Part shown: positions 24,401-33,874 of the stretch, in pieces
Layout of the letters: every line of letters starts with the position of its first letter
Position numbering within the stretch: the first letter of the stretch is position 1
The notes under the pieces: generated by a model
Seen by the model: the letters and a program-made list of their open reading frames with translations, nothing else
Told to the model about the DNA's origin: nothing
The model's database searches: none
Origin: Hydrogenophaga sp. Root209
GTDB taxonomy: Bacteria > Pseudomonadota > Gammaproteobacteria > Burkholderiales > Burkholderiaceae_C
Direction of reading: 5' to 3'
NCBI RefSeq assembly: GCF_001428625.1
Contig: NZ_LMIE01000012.1
Coordinates: forward strand, 197,182-261,181
Length of the DNA stretch: 64,000 bases
Program-made: the position numbers and the translations under genes

Positions 24401-25243
24401 ATGAAATTCCAAGGCTCCGAGAACTACGTCGCCACGCAAGACCTGATGCTGGCCGTCAACGCCGCGATCACGCTCAAGCGCCCACTGCTCGTGAAAGGCG
24501 AGCCGGGCACCGGCAAGACCATGCTGGCCGAAGAGGTGGCCACCGCGCTCAAGCTGCCGCTCTTGCAGTGGCACATCAAGAGCACCACCAAGGCGCAGCA
24601 GGGTCTGTACGAGTACGACGCGGTGAGCCGCTTGCGCGACAGTCAGCTGGGCGAGGAGAAGGTCAAGGACATCCACAACTACATCTTGAAGGGTGTGCTG
24701 TGGCAGGCCTTCACCGCCGACGAGCCGGTGGCGCTGCTGATCGACGAGATCGACAAGGCCGACATCGAGTTTCCGAACGACCTGCTGCGCGAACTCGACC
24801 GCATGGAGTTCTATTGCTACGAGACGCGCGAACTGGTGCGCGCCAAGCACCGCCCGCTGGTCTTCATCACGTCCAACAACGAAAAGGAGCTGCCCGACGC
24901 CTTCCTGCGCCGCTGCTTCTTCCACTACATCAAGTTCCCCGACGCCGAGACCATGCAGCGCATCGTGGACGTGCACTTCCCCAGCCTCAAGAAAGAGCTG
25001 CTGGCCGCGGCCATGAAGACTTTCTACGACGTGCGCAACCTGCCAGGCCTGAAGAAAAAACCCAGCACCTCCGAACTGCTCGACTGGCTCAAGCTGCTGA
25101 TGGCCGAAGACATCCCGCTCGAAGCGCTGCAAAGCGCCGACAGCAAGGTCAGCATCCCGCCGCTGGTGGGCGCGCTGCTGAAGAACGAACAAGACACCAC
25201 ACTGTTTGAAAAGCTGGTGTTCATGAATCAGAGAAACCGTTGA
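24401..25243 (+). CDS. MoxR family AAA+ ATPase
   Basis: A 280-residue AAA+ ATPase of the MoxR type, with Walker A GEPGTGKT at residues 33-40, Walker B LLIDEIDKAD around 112-121, and a TSNNEKELPDAFLRRC sensor 1/arginine-finger region. MoxR proteins act as chaperones that load cofactors or remodel protein complexes, usually with a VWA-domain partner. That partner (CoxE-like) is encoded two genes downstream. The ATG at 24401 begins MKFQGSENYVAT, which is typical. A longer frame from 24311 has no support. Confidence 0.94.
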   Translation: MKFQGSENYVATQDLMLAVNAAITLKRPLLVKGEPGTGKTMLAEEVATALKLPLLQWHIKSTTKAQQGLYEYDAVSRLRDSQLGEEKVKDIHNYILKGVLWQAFTADEPVALLIDEIDKADIEFPNDLLRELDRMEFYCYETRELVRAKHRPLVFITSNNEKELPDAFLRRCFFHYIKFPDAETMQRIVDVHFPSLKKELLAAAMKTFYDVRNLPGLKKKPSTSELLDWLKLLMAEDIPLEALQSADSKVSIPPLVGALLKNEQDTTLFEKLVFMNQRNR

Positions 25244-25254
25244 ACGGATTCGTC

Positions 25255-25848
25255 ATGGCTTTCGTCGAACCCGTCATCCTGCGCAACAACGGCATTGCCC
25301 TGGTCCCGCTGTCGCTGGACCACGAAGACGGCCTGCGCGCCGCCGCGGCCGATGGTGAACTCTGGAAGCTGCGCATCACCTCGGTGCCCGAGCCGCACGA
25401 GACGCGCGGCTACATCGAGACGGCGCTGAAGATGCGCGACGAGGGCCACCGCTTCGCTTTCGCCGTGACCAACGAGGCCACCGGTCAGGTGCTCGGCAGC
25501 ACCAGCTTTCACGACATCCTGCCAGCGGTCAAACGCGTGGAGATCGGCTACACCTGGTACGCCAAAAGCGCGCAGCGCAGCCATGTCAACACCACCTGCA
25601 AGCTGCTGATGATGGGCCACGCCTTCGATACGCTGGGCTGCCACGTGGTGGGCTGGCGCACCGACAACTACAACTTCGCATCGCAACAGGCCATCGAGCG
25701 GCTCGGTGCAAAGAAAGACGGCGTGATCCGCGGCCACGCCCTGCGCCGCGACGGCACGATTCGCGACACGGTGATGTACAGCATGCGTGCGGGTGAGTGG
25801 CCGGAGGCGAAAGCCCAGCTGCTCTACCTGCGGGCACTTCGCGCCTGA
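25255..25848 (+). CDS. GNAT family acetyltransferase (RimJ/RimL-like)
   Basis: A 197-residue acetyltransferase in the group related to ribosomal-protein N-acetyltransferases. ETRGYIETALKMRDEGHRFAF and the acetyl-CoA-loop region VEIGYTWYAKSAQRSHVNT are visible. FASQQAIERLGAKKDGVIRGH is the usual C-terminal block. The substrate is unknown. It sits between the MoxR and VWA genes, eleven bases after the first and 15 before the second, so it is part of their operon. A TTG overlapping the MoxR stop is an alternative start, five codons earlier. Confidence 0.88.
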   Translation: MAFVEPVILRNNGIALVPLSLDHEDGLRAAAADGELWKLRITSVPEPHETRGYIETALKMRDEGHRFAFAVTNEATGQVLGSTSFHDILPAVKRVEIGYTWYAKSAQRSHVNTTCKLLMMGHAFDTLGCHVVGWRTDNYNFASQQAIERLGAKKDGVIRGHALRRDGTIRDTVMYSMRAGEWPEAKAQLLYLRALRA

Positions 25849-25863
25849 AACCGGGAGATCACC

Positions 25864-27051
25864 ATGTTGATCGACTTCTTCTACACGCTGCGCTCGGCCA
25901 AGCTGCCGGTCTCCGTCAAGGAATACCTGATGCTGCTGGAGGCCCTGCAGGCCGACGTGGTCGGGCCGCGCAACCCCGATGCCTGCAGCATGGACGACTT
26001 CTACTTCCTGGCGCGCACCGCGCTGGTGAAGGACGAGAAGCACTACGACAAGTTCGACCGCGCCTTCGCCGCCTACTTCAAGGGCGTGGAGATGATCGCG
26101 GACTTCACCAAGCCGATCCCCGCCGACTGGCTGCGCCAGGAGATGGAGCGCATCCTCTCCGACGAGCAGAAGGCCAACGCGCCCAAGATGGACTGGGACG
26201 AGCTCATGGAGACGCTGAAAAAGCGCCTTGAGGAACAGAAAGAACGCCACGAGGGCGGCAGCAAATGGATAGGCACCGGCGGCACCTCGCCGTTTGGCAA
26301 CAGCGGGCAGAACCCGCAGGGCGTGCGCATTGGCGGCAAGGGTGGCAACAATAGCGGCGTGAAGGTGTGGGAGCAGCGCGCCTACCGCGACTACGACGAC
26401 ACGCAGGAACTCGGCACGCGCAACATCAAGGTGGCGCTGCGCCGCCTGCGCAAGTTCGCGCGTGAGGGCAACGAATTCGAGCTGGACCTGCCCGACACCA
26501 TCCGCGCCACCGCGGCCAACGCCGGCTACCTGGACATCAAGATGATCCCGGAGCGGCACAACAACGTGAAGGTGCTGCTGCTCATGGACGTGGGCGGCAC
26601 GATGGACGAGCACATCCAGCGGGTTGAGGAGCTGTTCTCGGCCGTCAAGGGCGAGTTCAAGCACCTCGATTTCTATTACTTCCACAACTGCGTCTACGAC
26701 TTCATGTGGAAGAACAACCGCCGCCGCTACGCCGAGAAGTTCCCCACCTGGGACATCATCCGCAAGTACAACAAGGACTACAAACTGATCTTCGTGGGCG
26801 ACGCGACCATGAGTCCTTACGAAATATTGCAACCTGGCGGCAGCGTGGAATACAACAACGAGGAGGCTGGCGCCGAGTGGCTGCAGCGCCTCACGCACGC
26901 TTTTCCCAAGTACGCATGGATCAATCCGGAACCTCAGGGCGTGTGGCAGTATCGACAGAGCATCAGCGTGGTCCAGCAACTCATGAGCCAGCGCATGTTC
27001 CCGCTGACCTTGAAGGGGCTGGAAGACACGATGAGATTGCTCTCCAAATAA
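25864..27051 (+). CDS. VWA domain protein, CoxE-like partner of MoxR
   Basis: A 395-residue protein whose C-terminal half is a von Willebrand A domain. The metal-ion site reads DVGGTMDEH rather than the textbook DxSxS, a variant common in this subfamily. The N-terminal half is helical and charged, with a Gly-rich linker near residue 145. MoxR-VWA pairs work together in maturing metal enzymes; CoxE/CoxD do this for CO dehydrogenase, but no such enzyme is encoded nearby. The target is therefore unknown. It directly precedes tamA. Confidence 0.92.
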   Translation: MLIDFFYTLRSAKLPVSVKEYLMLLEALQADVVGPRNPDACSMDDFYFLARTALVKDEKHYDKFDRAFAAYFKGVEMIADFTKPIPADWLRQEMERILSDEQKANAPKMDWDELMETLKKRLEEQKERHEGGSKWIGTGGTSPFGNSGQNPQGVRIGGKGGNNSGVKVWEQRAYRDYDDTQELGTRNIKVALRRLRKFAREGNEFELDLPDTIRATAANAGYLDIKMIPERHNNVKVLLLMDVGGTMDEHIQRVEELFSAVKGEFKHLDFYYFHNCVYDFMWKNNRRRYAEKFPTWDIIRKYNKDYKLIFVGDATMSPYEILQPGGSVEYNNEEAGAEWLQRLTHAFPKYAWINPEPQGVWQYRQSISVVQQLMSQRMFPLTLKGLEDTMRLLSK

Positions 27052-27055
27052 CTGC

Positions 27056-28990
27056 ATGAAATGTTCAGTTCCGGACTCCATCCGCTGGGTGAGGTCTCTC
27101 CTGCTTTGCGCAGCCGCCCTGTGGCCGCTCGTGCTGCCGCAGGCCGCGTGGGCACAGGCGGTGGACGTGCCCGAGGAACCGGCTGACGCGGACGTGCCAA
27201 CACCGGCTGCCGGCGCGAGCACCCCGCGCGAGCGCTCGCGCACACCCCGCCCGCCGGCCGCGCCCCGCTTCGAGATCGACCTGCAGGCGCCCGACGAGGT
27301 GCGCGAATTCCTGCTGCGCCACATCGAACTGCAGCGCTTTCGGCTGCTGCGCAACCTCGATGCCAACGAACTCGCCCGCCTGCTGGCCGCCGCGCCCGCC
27401 AACCTGCGCGAGCTGCTCGCCACGCTGGGTTACTTTTCGCCACTGGTGGATGTGATCGGACCGCCCGCCTTGACCGAGGCCGCCGACACGGCCGCCGGCG
27501 ACATCGCCACCGCGCCCGAAGCCGCCGAACAGCGCGAGACCATCCAGCGCCAGGTGCGGGTGATGCAGGGCCTGCCGTTTTCGCAGAGCGACTGGGACCG
27601 CACCAAGGACGCGGCCCTGCGCGCCCTGATCGCGCGGCGCTACCCCGCGGGACGGATCCAGAACAGCCTGGCCGACATCGACGCCGACAACCGCCAGGCC
27701 AACCTCTACATCGAGCTCGATTCCGGCCGCGCCATGCGCATGGGCGAGGTGGTGGTGGAGGGAGCCGAACGCTACGACAAGACCACGGTGGAGCGTCTGG
27801 TGCGCCTGTCGGGTGTGGTGCCCGGCAGCGACTACGACCTGGCCCGGTTGCAGACCGCGCAGCAGCGCCTGATCGAAAGCGGCTACTACGACTCGGCCTT
27901 CGTGTTCGTGGAGCCGAGCATGGACGGCGCGTCCTTGCCGGTGAAGGTGCAACTGCGCGAGAGCCTGCGCCAGAAGCTGGTGCTCGGTGTGGGCGGCAGC
28001 ACCGACAGCGGCGCGCGCCTGTCGATCGAGCACACGCACCACAGCGTGCCCGGCATCAACTGGCGCGCCGTGAGCGTGCTCAAGGTCGAGCGCGTGGACC
28101 AGCTCGCCAGCACCGACTGGAGCTCCCCGCCGAACAACGACGGCTGGCGCTGGATCGCCGGCGGGCGCCTGCTGCAGGAGCAGGACGACTTCAACATCAC
28201 CACCAGCCAGCGGCTGCGCGCTGGCCAGTCGCAGGTCGGCATCGAATACGACCGCAGCTTTTATTTGCAGTACGACCGCGCGAGCGTCTTCAACGAAGCC
28301 ACGCAGACCTTGCGCACGGCCGAGGCCAACTCCTCGATCACCGCCAACTACGCCTGGACGCGCCGCCGGTTTGACGACCCGATCTCGCCCAATTCGGGCT
28401 ATGGGCTGGCGGTGGAGCTGGGCGTGGGCTACACGCTGGGCACGACCCGCCTGCCCTTCACGCGCACGCAGGCGCGCTGGCTGGGCTACTGGCCGCTGGG
28501 CGACCGCTCGCCGCCACCCGAGCCGAAAGTGGGTGAAGCACGCGTGGTGAACCCGTCGAGCAACCGCACCAACCTGGGCCGCCTGGCGCTGCGCCTTGAG
28601 GGCGGCGCGGTGCTCGCCAAACGCAGTGCCGCCATTCCCGACACCCAGCTCTTCCTCACCGGCGGGGACGCCACGGTGCGCGGCTACGGTCTGCGCGACA
28701 TCGGCGTGCGCCAGGCCGACGGCAGCGTGCTGCCCGGGCGCTACAAGGGCGTGGTGAGCCTGGAATGGCAACGCCCCATCTTCAACGCCAACGGCCGCTC
28801 GCCGGTGGAGAGCGTGCTCTTCATCGACGGCGGCGCCGTGGCCAACCGCGCGGGTGACCTCAAACCCCTGTGGGGCGTGGGCACCGGCGTGCGCTACAAC
28901 AGCCCGGTGGGTCCGCTGCAGCTCGACCTGGGCTACGGCCTGGAGACCAAGCGACTGCGCCTGCACCTCAACGTCGGCTTCACCTTCTGA
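27056..28990 (+). CDS. tamA: TamA, Omp85-family outer membrane assembly protein
   Basis: A 644-residue outer membrane protein that works with TamB to insert or supply components of the outer membrane. A signal peptide (cut after AWA, about residue 33) precedes an acidic, Pro-rich linker and POTRA-like domains (about residues 75-305). A C-terminal beta-barrel follows, with the conserved VRGY loop motif (ATVRGYGLRD) and a terminal phenylalanine (HLNVGFTF). The start ATG lies four bases after the VWA stop, so it may share that transcript. tamB follows eleven bases later. Confidence 0.93.
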   Translation: MKCSVPDSIRWVRSLLLCAAALWPLVLPQAAWAQAVDVPEEPADADVPTPAAGASTPRERSRTPRPPAAPRFEIDLQAPDEVREFLLRHIELQRFRLLRNLDANELARLLAAAPANLRELLATLGYFSPLVDVIGPPALTEAADTAAGDIATAPEAAEQRETIQRQVRVMQGLPFSQSDWDRTKDAALRALIARRYPAGRIQNSLADIDADNRQANLYIELDSGRAMRMGEVVVEGAERYDKTTVERLVRLSGVVPGSDYDLARLQTAQQRLIESGYYDSAFVFVEPSMDGASLPVKVQLRESLRQKLVLGVGGSTDSGARLSIEHTHHSVPGINWRAVSVLKVERVDQLASTDWSSPPNNDGWRWIAGGRLLQEQDDFNITTSQRLRAGQSQVGIEYDRSFYLQYDRASVFNEATQTLRTAEANSSITANYAWTRRRFDDPISPNSGYGLAVELGVGYTLGTTRLPFTRTQARWLGYWPLGDRSPPPEPKVGEARVVNPSSNRTNLGRLALRLEGGAVLAKRSAAIPDTQLFLTGGDATVRGYGLRDIGVRQADGSVLPGRYKGVVSLEWQRPIFNANGRSPVESVLFIDGGAVANRAGDLKPLWGVGTGVRYNSPVGPLQLDLGYGLETKRLRLHLNVGFTF

Positions 28991-29001
28991 CGGTTGGCGC
29001 C

Positions 29002-32000
29002 ATGAACGACGAGTCCGATCCCAAGCCCAACCTGCGGCGCAAGCGCAGCGCTTGGCACCGGATCGCGCTCTGGTTGCCTGTGGGGCTGCTCGGCCTGGTG
29101 CTGTCGGTGGCCATCGCCGTCTGGGTGTGGGCCGGCACGGCGGGGTCGCTGGCGCGGGCCATCGGCTGGGGCCAGTCCTACATGGCAAACCAGGGGCCGA
29201 GCGCGGGCACGCTGAGCGTGGCCGAGGTTCAGGGCAGCCTGCGCAACGGCGGCGAGATCGGGCGCCTGCAATGGCAGCGCGACGAACTCACCGTGCAGGC
29301 CACCAGCGTGCGCATCGCGCTGGACAACCGCTTCTGGCTCGACGCCCTGCTCGCGCGCGGCCTGCGCCTCTCGCAATTCGACATCGGCCGCCTGCAGATC
29401 ACCGACCGCCGTCCACCCACCCCGGTGGAGCCGCTGCAGCCCATCACCCTGCCCATGGCCGTCACCCTGCCGTGGTCGGTGGGCGAGCTGGTGCTCGACG
29501 GCAACCAGGAGGTCTCGCTCAGTGGCCTCAAAGGCCAGTACCGCTATCGCCCGGTCGACAGCGTGTGGAAGCTCGGCGTGGCCGACGCCCACCAGCTGGA
29601 TCTGGAGAACTTGCAAGTGGCTGGCGGGCTCTACCAGATCCAGGCCGTGATGGGCGCACAGGCACCGATGCCGTTGCGGGTGGACGCGCGGGGCGAGGTG
29701 AAGGCCACCGTGCCCGGCGGCGAAGACCTGGTGCTCAAGGCCATCGCCAAGATCACCGGCCAGCTCGCCGAATCGGACGCGGCACTGGATGCCACTGCCA
29801 GCCTGACCACCAGCGCAGCGAGCGCCACCGACACGCCCGTGCTCGACGCCACCGCGCGCATCCGCCCGTGGATGAGCCAGCCCATCGAATCGGTCAATGC
29901 CCGCATGAACCGGCTCAACCTCGCCACACTCTGGCCTCAGGCCCCGGTCACCGAACTCAGCGGCACCGTGACGGCACAACCCGAGGGCGAAGCCTGGCAC
30001 GCCGAGGTGCGCCTGACCAACGCCGTGCCCGGCCCCGCCGACAAGCAGCGCTTGCCGCTGCAAAGCCTGCAGGCCGATCTGGAGCAGCGCGGCACGCGCT
30101 GGACGCTCACCAATCTGGACGCCCAGCTCGGCGGCGGCCGCCTGAGGGGCCAAGGCTGGCGCGAGCCGGCGGCCTCGCCCCTGGGCGACTTTCAGGGCGA
30201 ACTCACCGCCAGCCGCATCAACCCCGCCGCGCTGTGGAGCAGCATCGCGCCGGCCGCGCTCGACGGCACCGCTTCCGTGCGCGCGGTGAACGTCGAATCG
30301 GCCAACCCGGCGATCGACATCAACGCCGTGGTGAAGCCTTCGGGCACCCAGCCCAAGGCAGGCCAGCTCGCCGGCCTGCGCCTGCGCGACCTGAACCTGC
30401 AAGGCCGCTGGACGCCCACACCCGCCAACCCTGCACTTGGCGTGCTCGACTTGCGCAAGCTCAGCGCCGGCCTGGCCGATGCCACGCTGGACGGCCAGGG
30501 AAAGCTCGACGTGGGCGCGCGCAGCTTTGAAGGCCAACTTGCGTTCCAGCTGCCCGGCGCCCAGGGCGAAGTGCAAGGCCGCGTGGCCCATGCGCAGGGC
30601 AAGGGCGAGTTGAACCTGGCGCTGGACGACGCCTCGCGCGTGCTCGCCTGGGTGCGCAGCCTGCAGACCCTGCCCGTGGTCGGCCCGCTGCTGCGCGCGC
30701 AACTCGAGGCCCAGCCCGGCCTGCAGATCGAGGGCAGCGCCCGCCTCGGCGCGACATGGGACGGTGGCCTGGGCGTGCTCGGCTACCCCGCGCCGGTGAC
30801 CGGCGCCACCGCCGCCGCGCCGCCGCGCGTGCAGGCCCGTCTGCAGACGCCGCGCCTGGCCATCACACGCGGCACAGCGGCGCGGGCGGCCGACCCGGCC
30901 ACCGGCGCCGACGCGGTGGTGGGCACGTTGCAGACTCTGAGCCTGGCCGACCTGAACCTGCAAGCCAGCGGGCAGCCGCACCAGCTCAACATCACCGCCA
31001 CCGGCCAGGCCGAACAAGGCCCCTGGCGCGGCACGCTGGACACCCAGGGCAGGCTGCAACTCGGCAGCGCTCAAAAGCCCGACATCGACAGCGGGCGGCT
31101 GGACCTGACCCGCCTGCAGCTGCGCGCCACCGACAGCGCGCGCAAGGACCGCGTGGTCGTCTGGGCGCTGCAGACCGTCGCCGCGCTCGGCCTGCGCTGG
31201 CAAAACGCGCGCAGCGCCATCAACCTGCAGGCCGACGCCGGCCAGCTGCGCCTGCAACCCACGTTCAGCAACCGCGCGGGCGGCGCACCGGCGGCCTCAT
31301 CCACAACGGCGGCGGCCACCACCAGCCCCATGACCCTGGCCTGGGAGCAGCTCAGCTGGCAACAAGGCGCGCTGCTCACGCGCGGCCAGCTCACCGGCCT
31401 GCCGCTGTCGTGGATCGACGCACTCACCACCGCCGAAGGCGCGCGCAGCGGTGCGCTGAGCCAGGCAGGTCTGGGCGGCGACGTGGTGTTCGACGGCAGC
31501 TGGGACTTCTTCCTGCCCGCCGATGCCGCCACACCACCGCGGCTGAACGCCCAGCTGCAACGCCGCAGTGGCGACCTGTCGGTGCAGACCGACGGGGCGT
31601 TCGAACAAAACACCACCTCCACCCAGCGCCTGCAGACCGGCGTGAAGGAGGCGCGCCTGAGCGTGACCACACAAGGCGCCAACGTGCAGGCCAGCCTGCG
31701 CTGGGACAGCGAGCGCCTGGGCCAGGCCAGTGCCGACCTCGGCACCACACTGAGCCCACCGGGTGGCGACCAGACGGCCTGGCACTGGGCGGCAGACGCG
31801 CCCCTGCGCGGCACCATCACGGCCAGCCTGCCCCAGGTGGGCGTGTGGTCGGCGCTGGCGCCACCGGGCTGGCGCGTGCGCGGCACGCTGGCCGCCAGCG
31901 CCACGCTCAGCGGTACGCGCGCCAACCCCCTGTGGAACGGCACGCTGCAGGCCGACCAGCTCGCCCTGCGCTCCATCGTGAACGGCATCTCGTTCTCGCG

Positions 32001-33117
32001 CGGCGAACTGCGCGCCACGCTGGCGGGCGAGCGCGTCACCATCGAGCGCTTCTATTTGCAGGGCCGCGGTGGCGCCGAGGCGGGTGGCACGCTGCTGGCC
32101 AGCGGCACCACCGAGTTCCGACGCGTCACGGTGGACGGCGTGAGCCAGCGCCAGCCCTACATCAACCTGCAGGCAACCGCCACCAAGCTGCGCGTGTCCT
32201 CACGCGCCGACCGGCGCCTCACGCTGTCGGGCCAGTTGCAGGCCGAGCTGGTGGGCACGGCGCTGCAGATCCGTGGCCGGCTCCTGGCCGATTCCGCCCT
32301 CTTCGTGCTGCCCGACGAATCCACCCCGAGCCTGGGCGCCGACGTGGTGGTGCGTGGCACCGAGACCGCGCTGGAGACGCCGGGCGCGTTCCGCGTGCGG
32401 CCCGACGTGTTGGTCGACATCGACCTCGGCGACGATTTCCAGGTGAGTGGCCAGGGCCTTCAGACGCGGCTGGCCGGGCAGATCAACGTGCGCAGCACAC
32501 CCGAGCTGCCCACGCCGCGCGTGCTTGGCGACGTGCGCACCGTGCGCGGTTCGTACCGCGCCTACGGACAGCAACTCACGATTGAAAACGGCGTGCTGCG
32601 CTTCACCGGGCCGTACGACAACCCCACGCTGGACATCACGGCCGTGCGCCCCAACACCAGCCAGCGCGTGGGCGTGCAGATCAGCGGCACCGCGCAGACG
32701 CCGCGCGTGCGCCTGTTCTCCGACCCCGAACTGCCCGACAGCGAAAAACTGGCCTGGCTGGTGCTCGGCCGCCCGGCCAGCGGCGCCGGGGCCGAGGCCG
32801 CCGTGCTGCAGCAAGCCGCGCTCGCCCTGCTGGCGGGACGCGACGGGCGGCTGGATGGCGGCCTGGCCAGTGCCCTCGGTCTGGACGAACTCTCGATTGG
32901 CGGCAGCGCCACCAACGCCGACGGCTCAGCCGCTTCGGCGGCGCTCACGCTGGGCAAGCGCCTGTCCAACAACCTGTACCTCAGCTACGAACGCAGCCTG
33001 GCCGGTGCGCTGGGCACGGTGAGCATCTTCTACGACGTGTCACGCCGCCTGACGGTGCGAGCGCGCGCTGGCGAAGAGAACGCGCTCGACCTCATTTTTA
33101 CGATCCAGTACGACTGA
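29002..33117 (+). CDS. tamB: TamB, inner-membrane-anchored bridging protein
   Basis: A 1371-residue AsmA/TamB-type protein. An N-terminal membrane anchor (about residues 20-45) is followed by a very long periplasmic beta-rich body, thought to form a hydrophobic groove carrying phospholipids between membranes. The C-terminal DUF490 (TamB) domain is clear: DVRTVRGSYRAYGQQLTIENG and SDPELPDSEKLAWLVLGRP, then RLTVRARAGEENALDLIFTI. It follows tamA by eleven bases. The ATG at 29002 is preferred over longer open frame, which overlaps tamA. Confidence 0.93.
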   Translation: MNDESDPKPNLRRKRSAWHRIALWLPVGLLGLVLSVAIAVWVWAGTAGSLARAIGWGQSYMANQGPSAGTLSVAEVQGSLRNGGEIGRLQWQRDELTVQATSVRIALDNRFWLDALLARGLRLSQFDIGRLQITDRRPPTPVEPLQPITLPMAVTLPWSVGELVLDGNQEVSLSGLKGQYRYRPVDSVWKLGVADAHQLDLENLQVAGGLYQIQAVMGAQAPMPLRVDARGEVKATVPGGEDLVLKAIAKITGQLAESDAALDATASLTTSAASATDTPVLDATARIRPWMSQPIESVNARMNRLNLATLWPQAPVTELSGTVTAQPEGEAWHAEVRLTNAVPGPADKQRLPLQSLQADLEQRGTRWTLTNLDAQLGGGRLRGQGWREPAASPLGDFQGELTASRINPAALWSSIAPAALDGTASVRAVNVESANPAIDINAVVKPSGTQPKAGQLAGLRLRDLNLQGRWTPTPANPALGVLDLRKLSAGLADATLDGQGKLDVGARSFEGQLAFQLPGAQGEVQGRVAHAQGKGELNLALDDASRVLAWVRSLQTLPVVGPLLRAQLEAQPGLQIEGSARLGATWDGGLGVLGYPAPVTGATAAAPPRVQARLQTPRLAITRGTAARAADPATGADAVVGTLQTLSLADLNLQASGQPHQLNITATGQAEQGPWRGTLDTQGRLQLGSAQKPDIDSGRLDLTRLQLRATDSARKDRVVVWALQTVAALGLRWQNARSAINLQADAGQLRLQPTFSNRAGGAPAASSTTAAATTSPMTLAWEQLSWQQGALLTRGQLTGLPLSWIDALTTAEGARSGALSQAGLGGDVVFDGSWDFFLPADAATPPRLNAQLQRRSGDLSVQTDGAFEQNTTSTQRLQTGVKEARLSVTTQGANVQASLRWDSERLGQASADLGTTLSPPGGDQTAWHWAADAPLRGTITASLPQVGVWSALAPPGWRVRGTLAASATLSGTRANPLWNGTLQADQLALRSIVNGISFSRGELRATLAGERVTIERFYLQGRGGAEAGGTLLASGTTEFRRVTVDGVSQRQPYINLQATATKLRVSSRADRRLTLSGQLQAELVGTALQIRGRLLADSALFVLPDESTPSLGADVVVRGTETALETPGAFRVRPDVLVDIDLGDDFQVSGQGLQTRLAGQINVRSTPELPTPRVLGDVRTVRGSYRAYGQQLTIENGVLRFTGPYDNPTLDITAVRPNTSQRVGVQISGTAQTPRVRLFSDPELPDSEKLAWLVLGRPASGAGAEAAVLQQAALALLAGRDGRLDGGLASALGLDELSIGGSATNADGSAASAALTLGKRLSNNLYLSYERSLAGALGTVSIFYDVSRRLTVRARAGEENALDLIFTIQYD

Positions 33118-33120
33118 CCT

Positions 33121-33744
33121 TCAGGCCAGCGCGGCCTCGGCCGTGTGGCTGGCGATCTCGCCCTCGGCCGTCGTCAGCGCCTGGGCCTTGGCATCCGGGC
33201 CCATGGCCACGCCCTCGGCGCGCACGAAGCGCACGTCGGTGATGCCGATGAAACCCATCACGGTCTGCAGGTAGCTCTCCTGGTGTTCCATGGCGCGGCC
33301 ACCTTCGCTGGTGGAATACACACCGCCGCGCGTCAGCGCCACGATCACCGTCTTGCCGCCCGCCAGACCTTTCGGGCCCTTGTCGGTGTAGGTGAAGGTG
33401 CGGCCGGCCTGGGCAATGCGGTCGATCCAGGCCTTGAGCTGGGTCGGGATGGTGAAGTTGTAGAGCGGCGCGCCGATCACGACCACGTCGGCCGCGAGGA
33501 ACTGGCTCACCAGCGCTTCGGACAACGCGTTTTCACGGCGCTGCACCTCGGTGGTGGCGGCTTGGCCAGTGCGGAAACCCAGCGCGTCGGCGCTCAGATG
33601 GGGCACCACGTCGGCGGCCAGATCGAGGTGTTGCACCTGCGTGCCGGGGTGGGTGGCCACCCAGGCGGCCACGGTGCGGGCGGTGAGCTGGCGGGAAACG
33701 GACTGGTCGCCGGTGATGGCGGAATCGATGTGCAGCAGTTGCAT
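33121..33744 (-). CDS. azoR: FMN-dependent NADH-azoreductase
   Basis: A 207-residue flavodoxin-like quinone/azo reductase. The N-terminus [21 protein letters not shown] binds the FMN phosphate. [20 protein letters not shown] and [15 protein letters not shown] are hallmarks of the AzoR/AcpD family, which reduces azo compounds and quinones with NADH. It is divergent from a LysR gene with a 130-base gap, the usual layout for a LysR-controlled stress or quinone reductase. Its stop lies three bases from the tamB stop, with no terminator between the convergent genes. Confidence 0.93.
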   Translation of the reverse strand: MQLLHIDSAITGDQSVSRQLTARTVAAWVATHPGTQVQHLDLAADVVPHLSADALGFRTGQAATTEVQRRENALSEALVSQFLAADVVVIGAPLYNFTIPTQLKAWIDRIAQAGRTFTYTDKGPKGLAGGKTVIVALTRGGVYSTSEGGRAMEHQESYLQTVMGFIGITDVRFVRAEGVAMGPDAKAQALTTAEGEIASHTAEAALA

Positions 33745-33790
33745 GAGGGGCTCCAGAGAAAGGGGTTACCACGCGAGTGGCGATGGATAG

Positions 33791-33810
33791 ATTCTGATTT
33801 CCGACCGAAT
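33791..33810. promoter_or_regulatory. Possible LysR operator between azoR and lysR
   Basis: An ATTC-N12-GAAT dyad lies midway in the 130-base divergent gap. The spacing is close to LysR-type sites, but the arms are only four bases, so chance is a real possibility. Confidence 0.3.
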
Positions 33811-33874
33811 GTTTGATAAGCCGGCAAAATCACGCCAGACCGTTCCACCAACAGGACAATCAAAGCCCATTTCC

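Noticed and set aside
27065-31257. Long minus-strand open frames opposite tamA and tamB
   Set aside because: Composition is of the same shadow type and the plus-strand genes are unmistakable.
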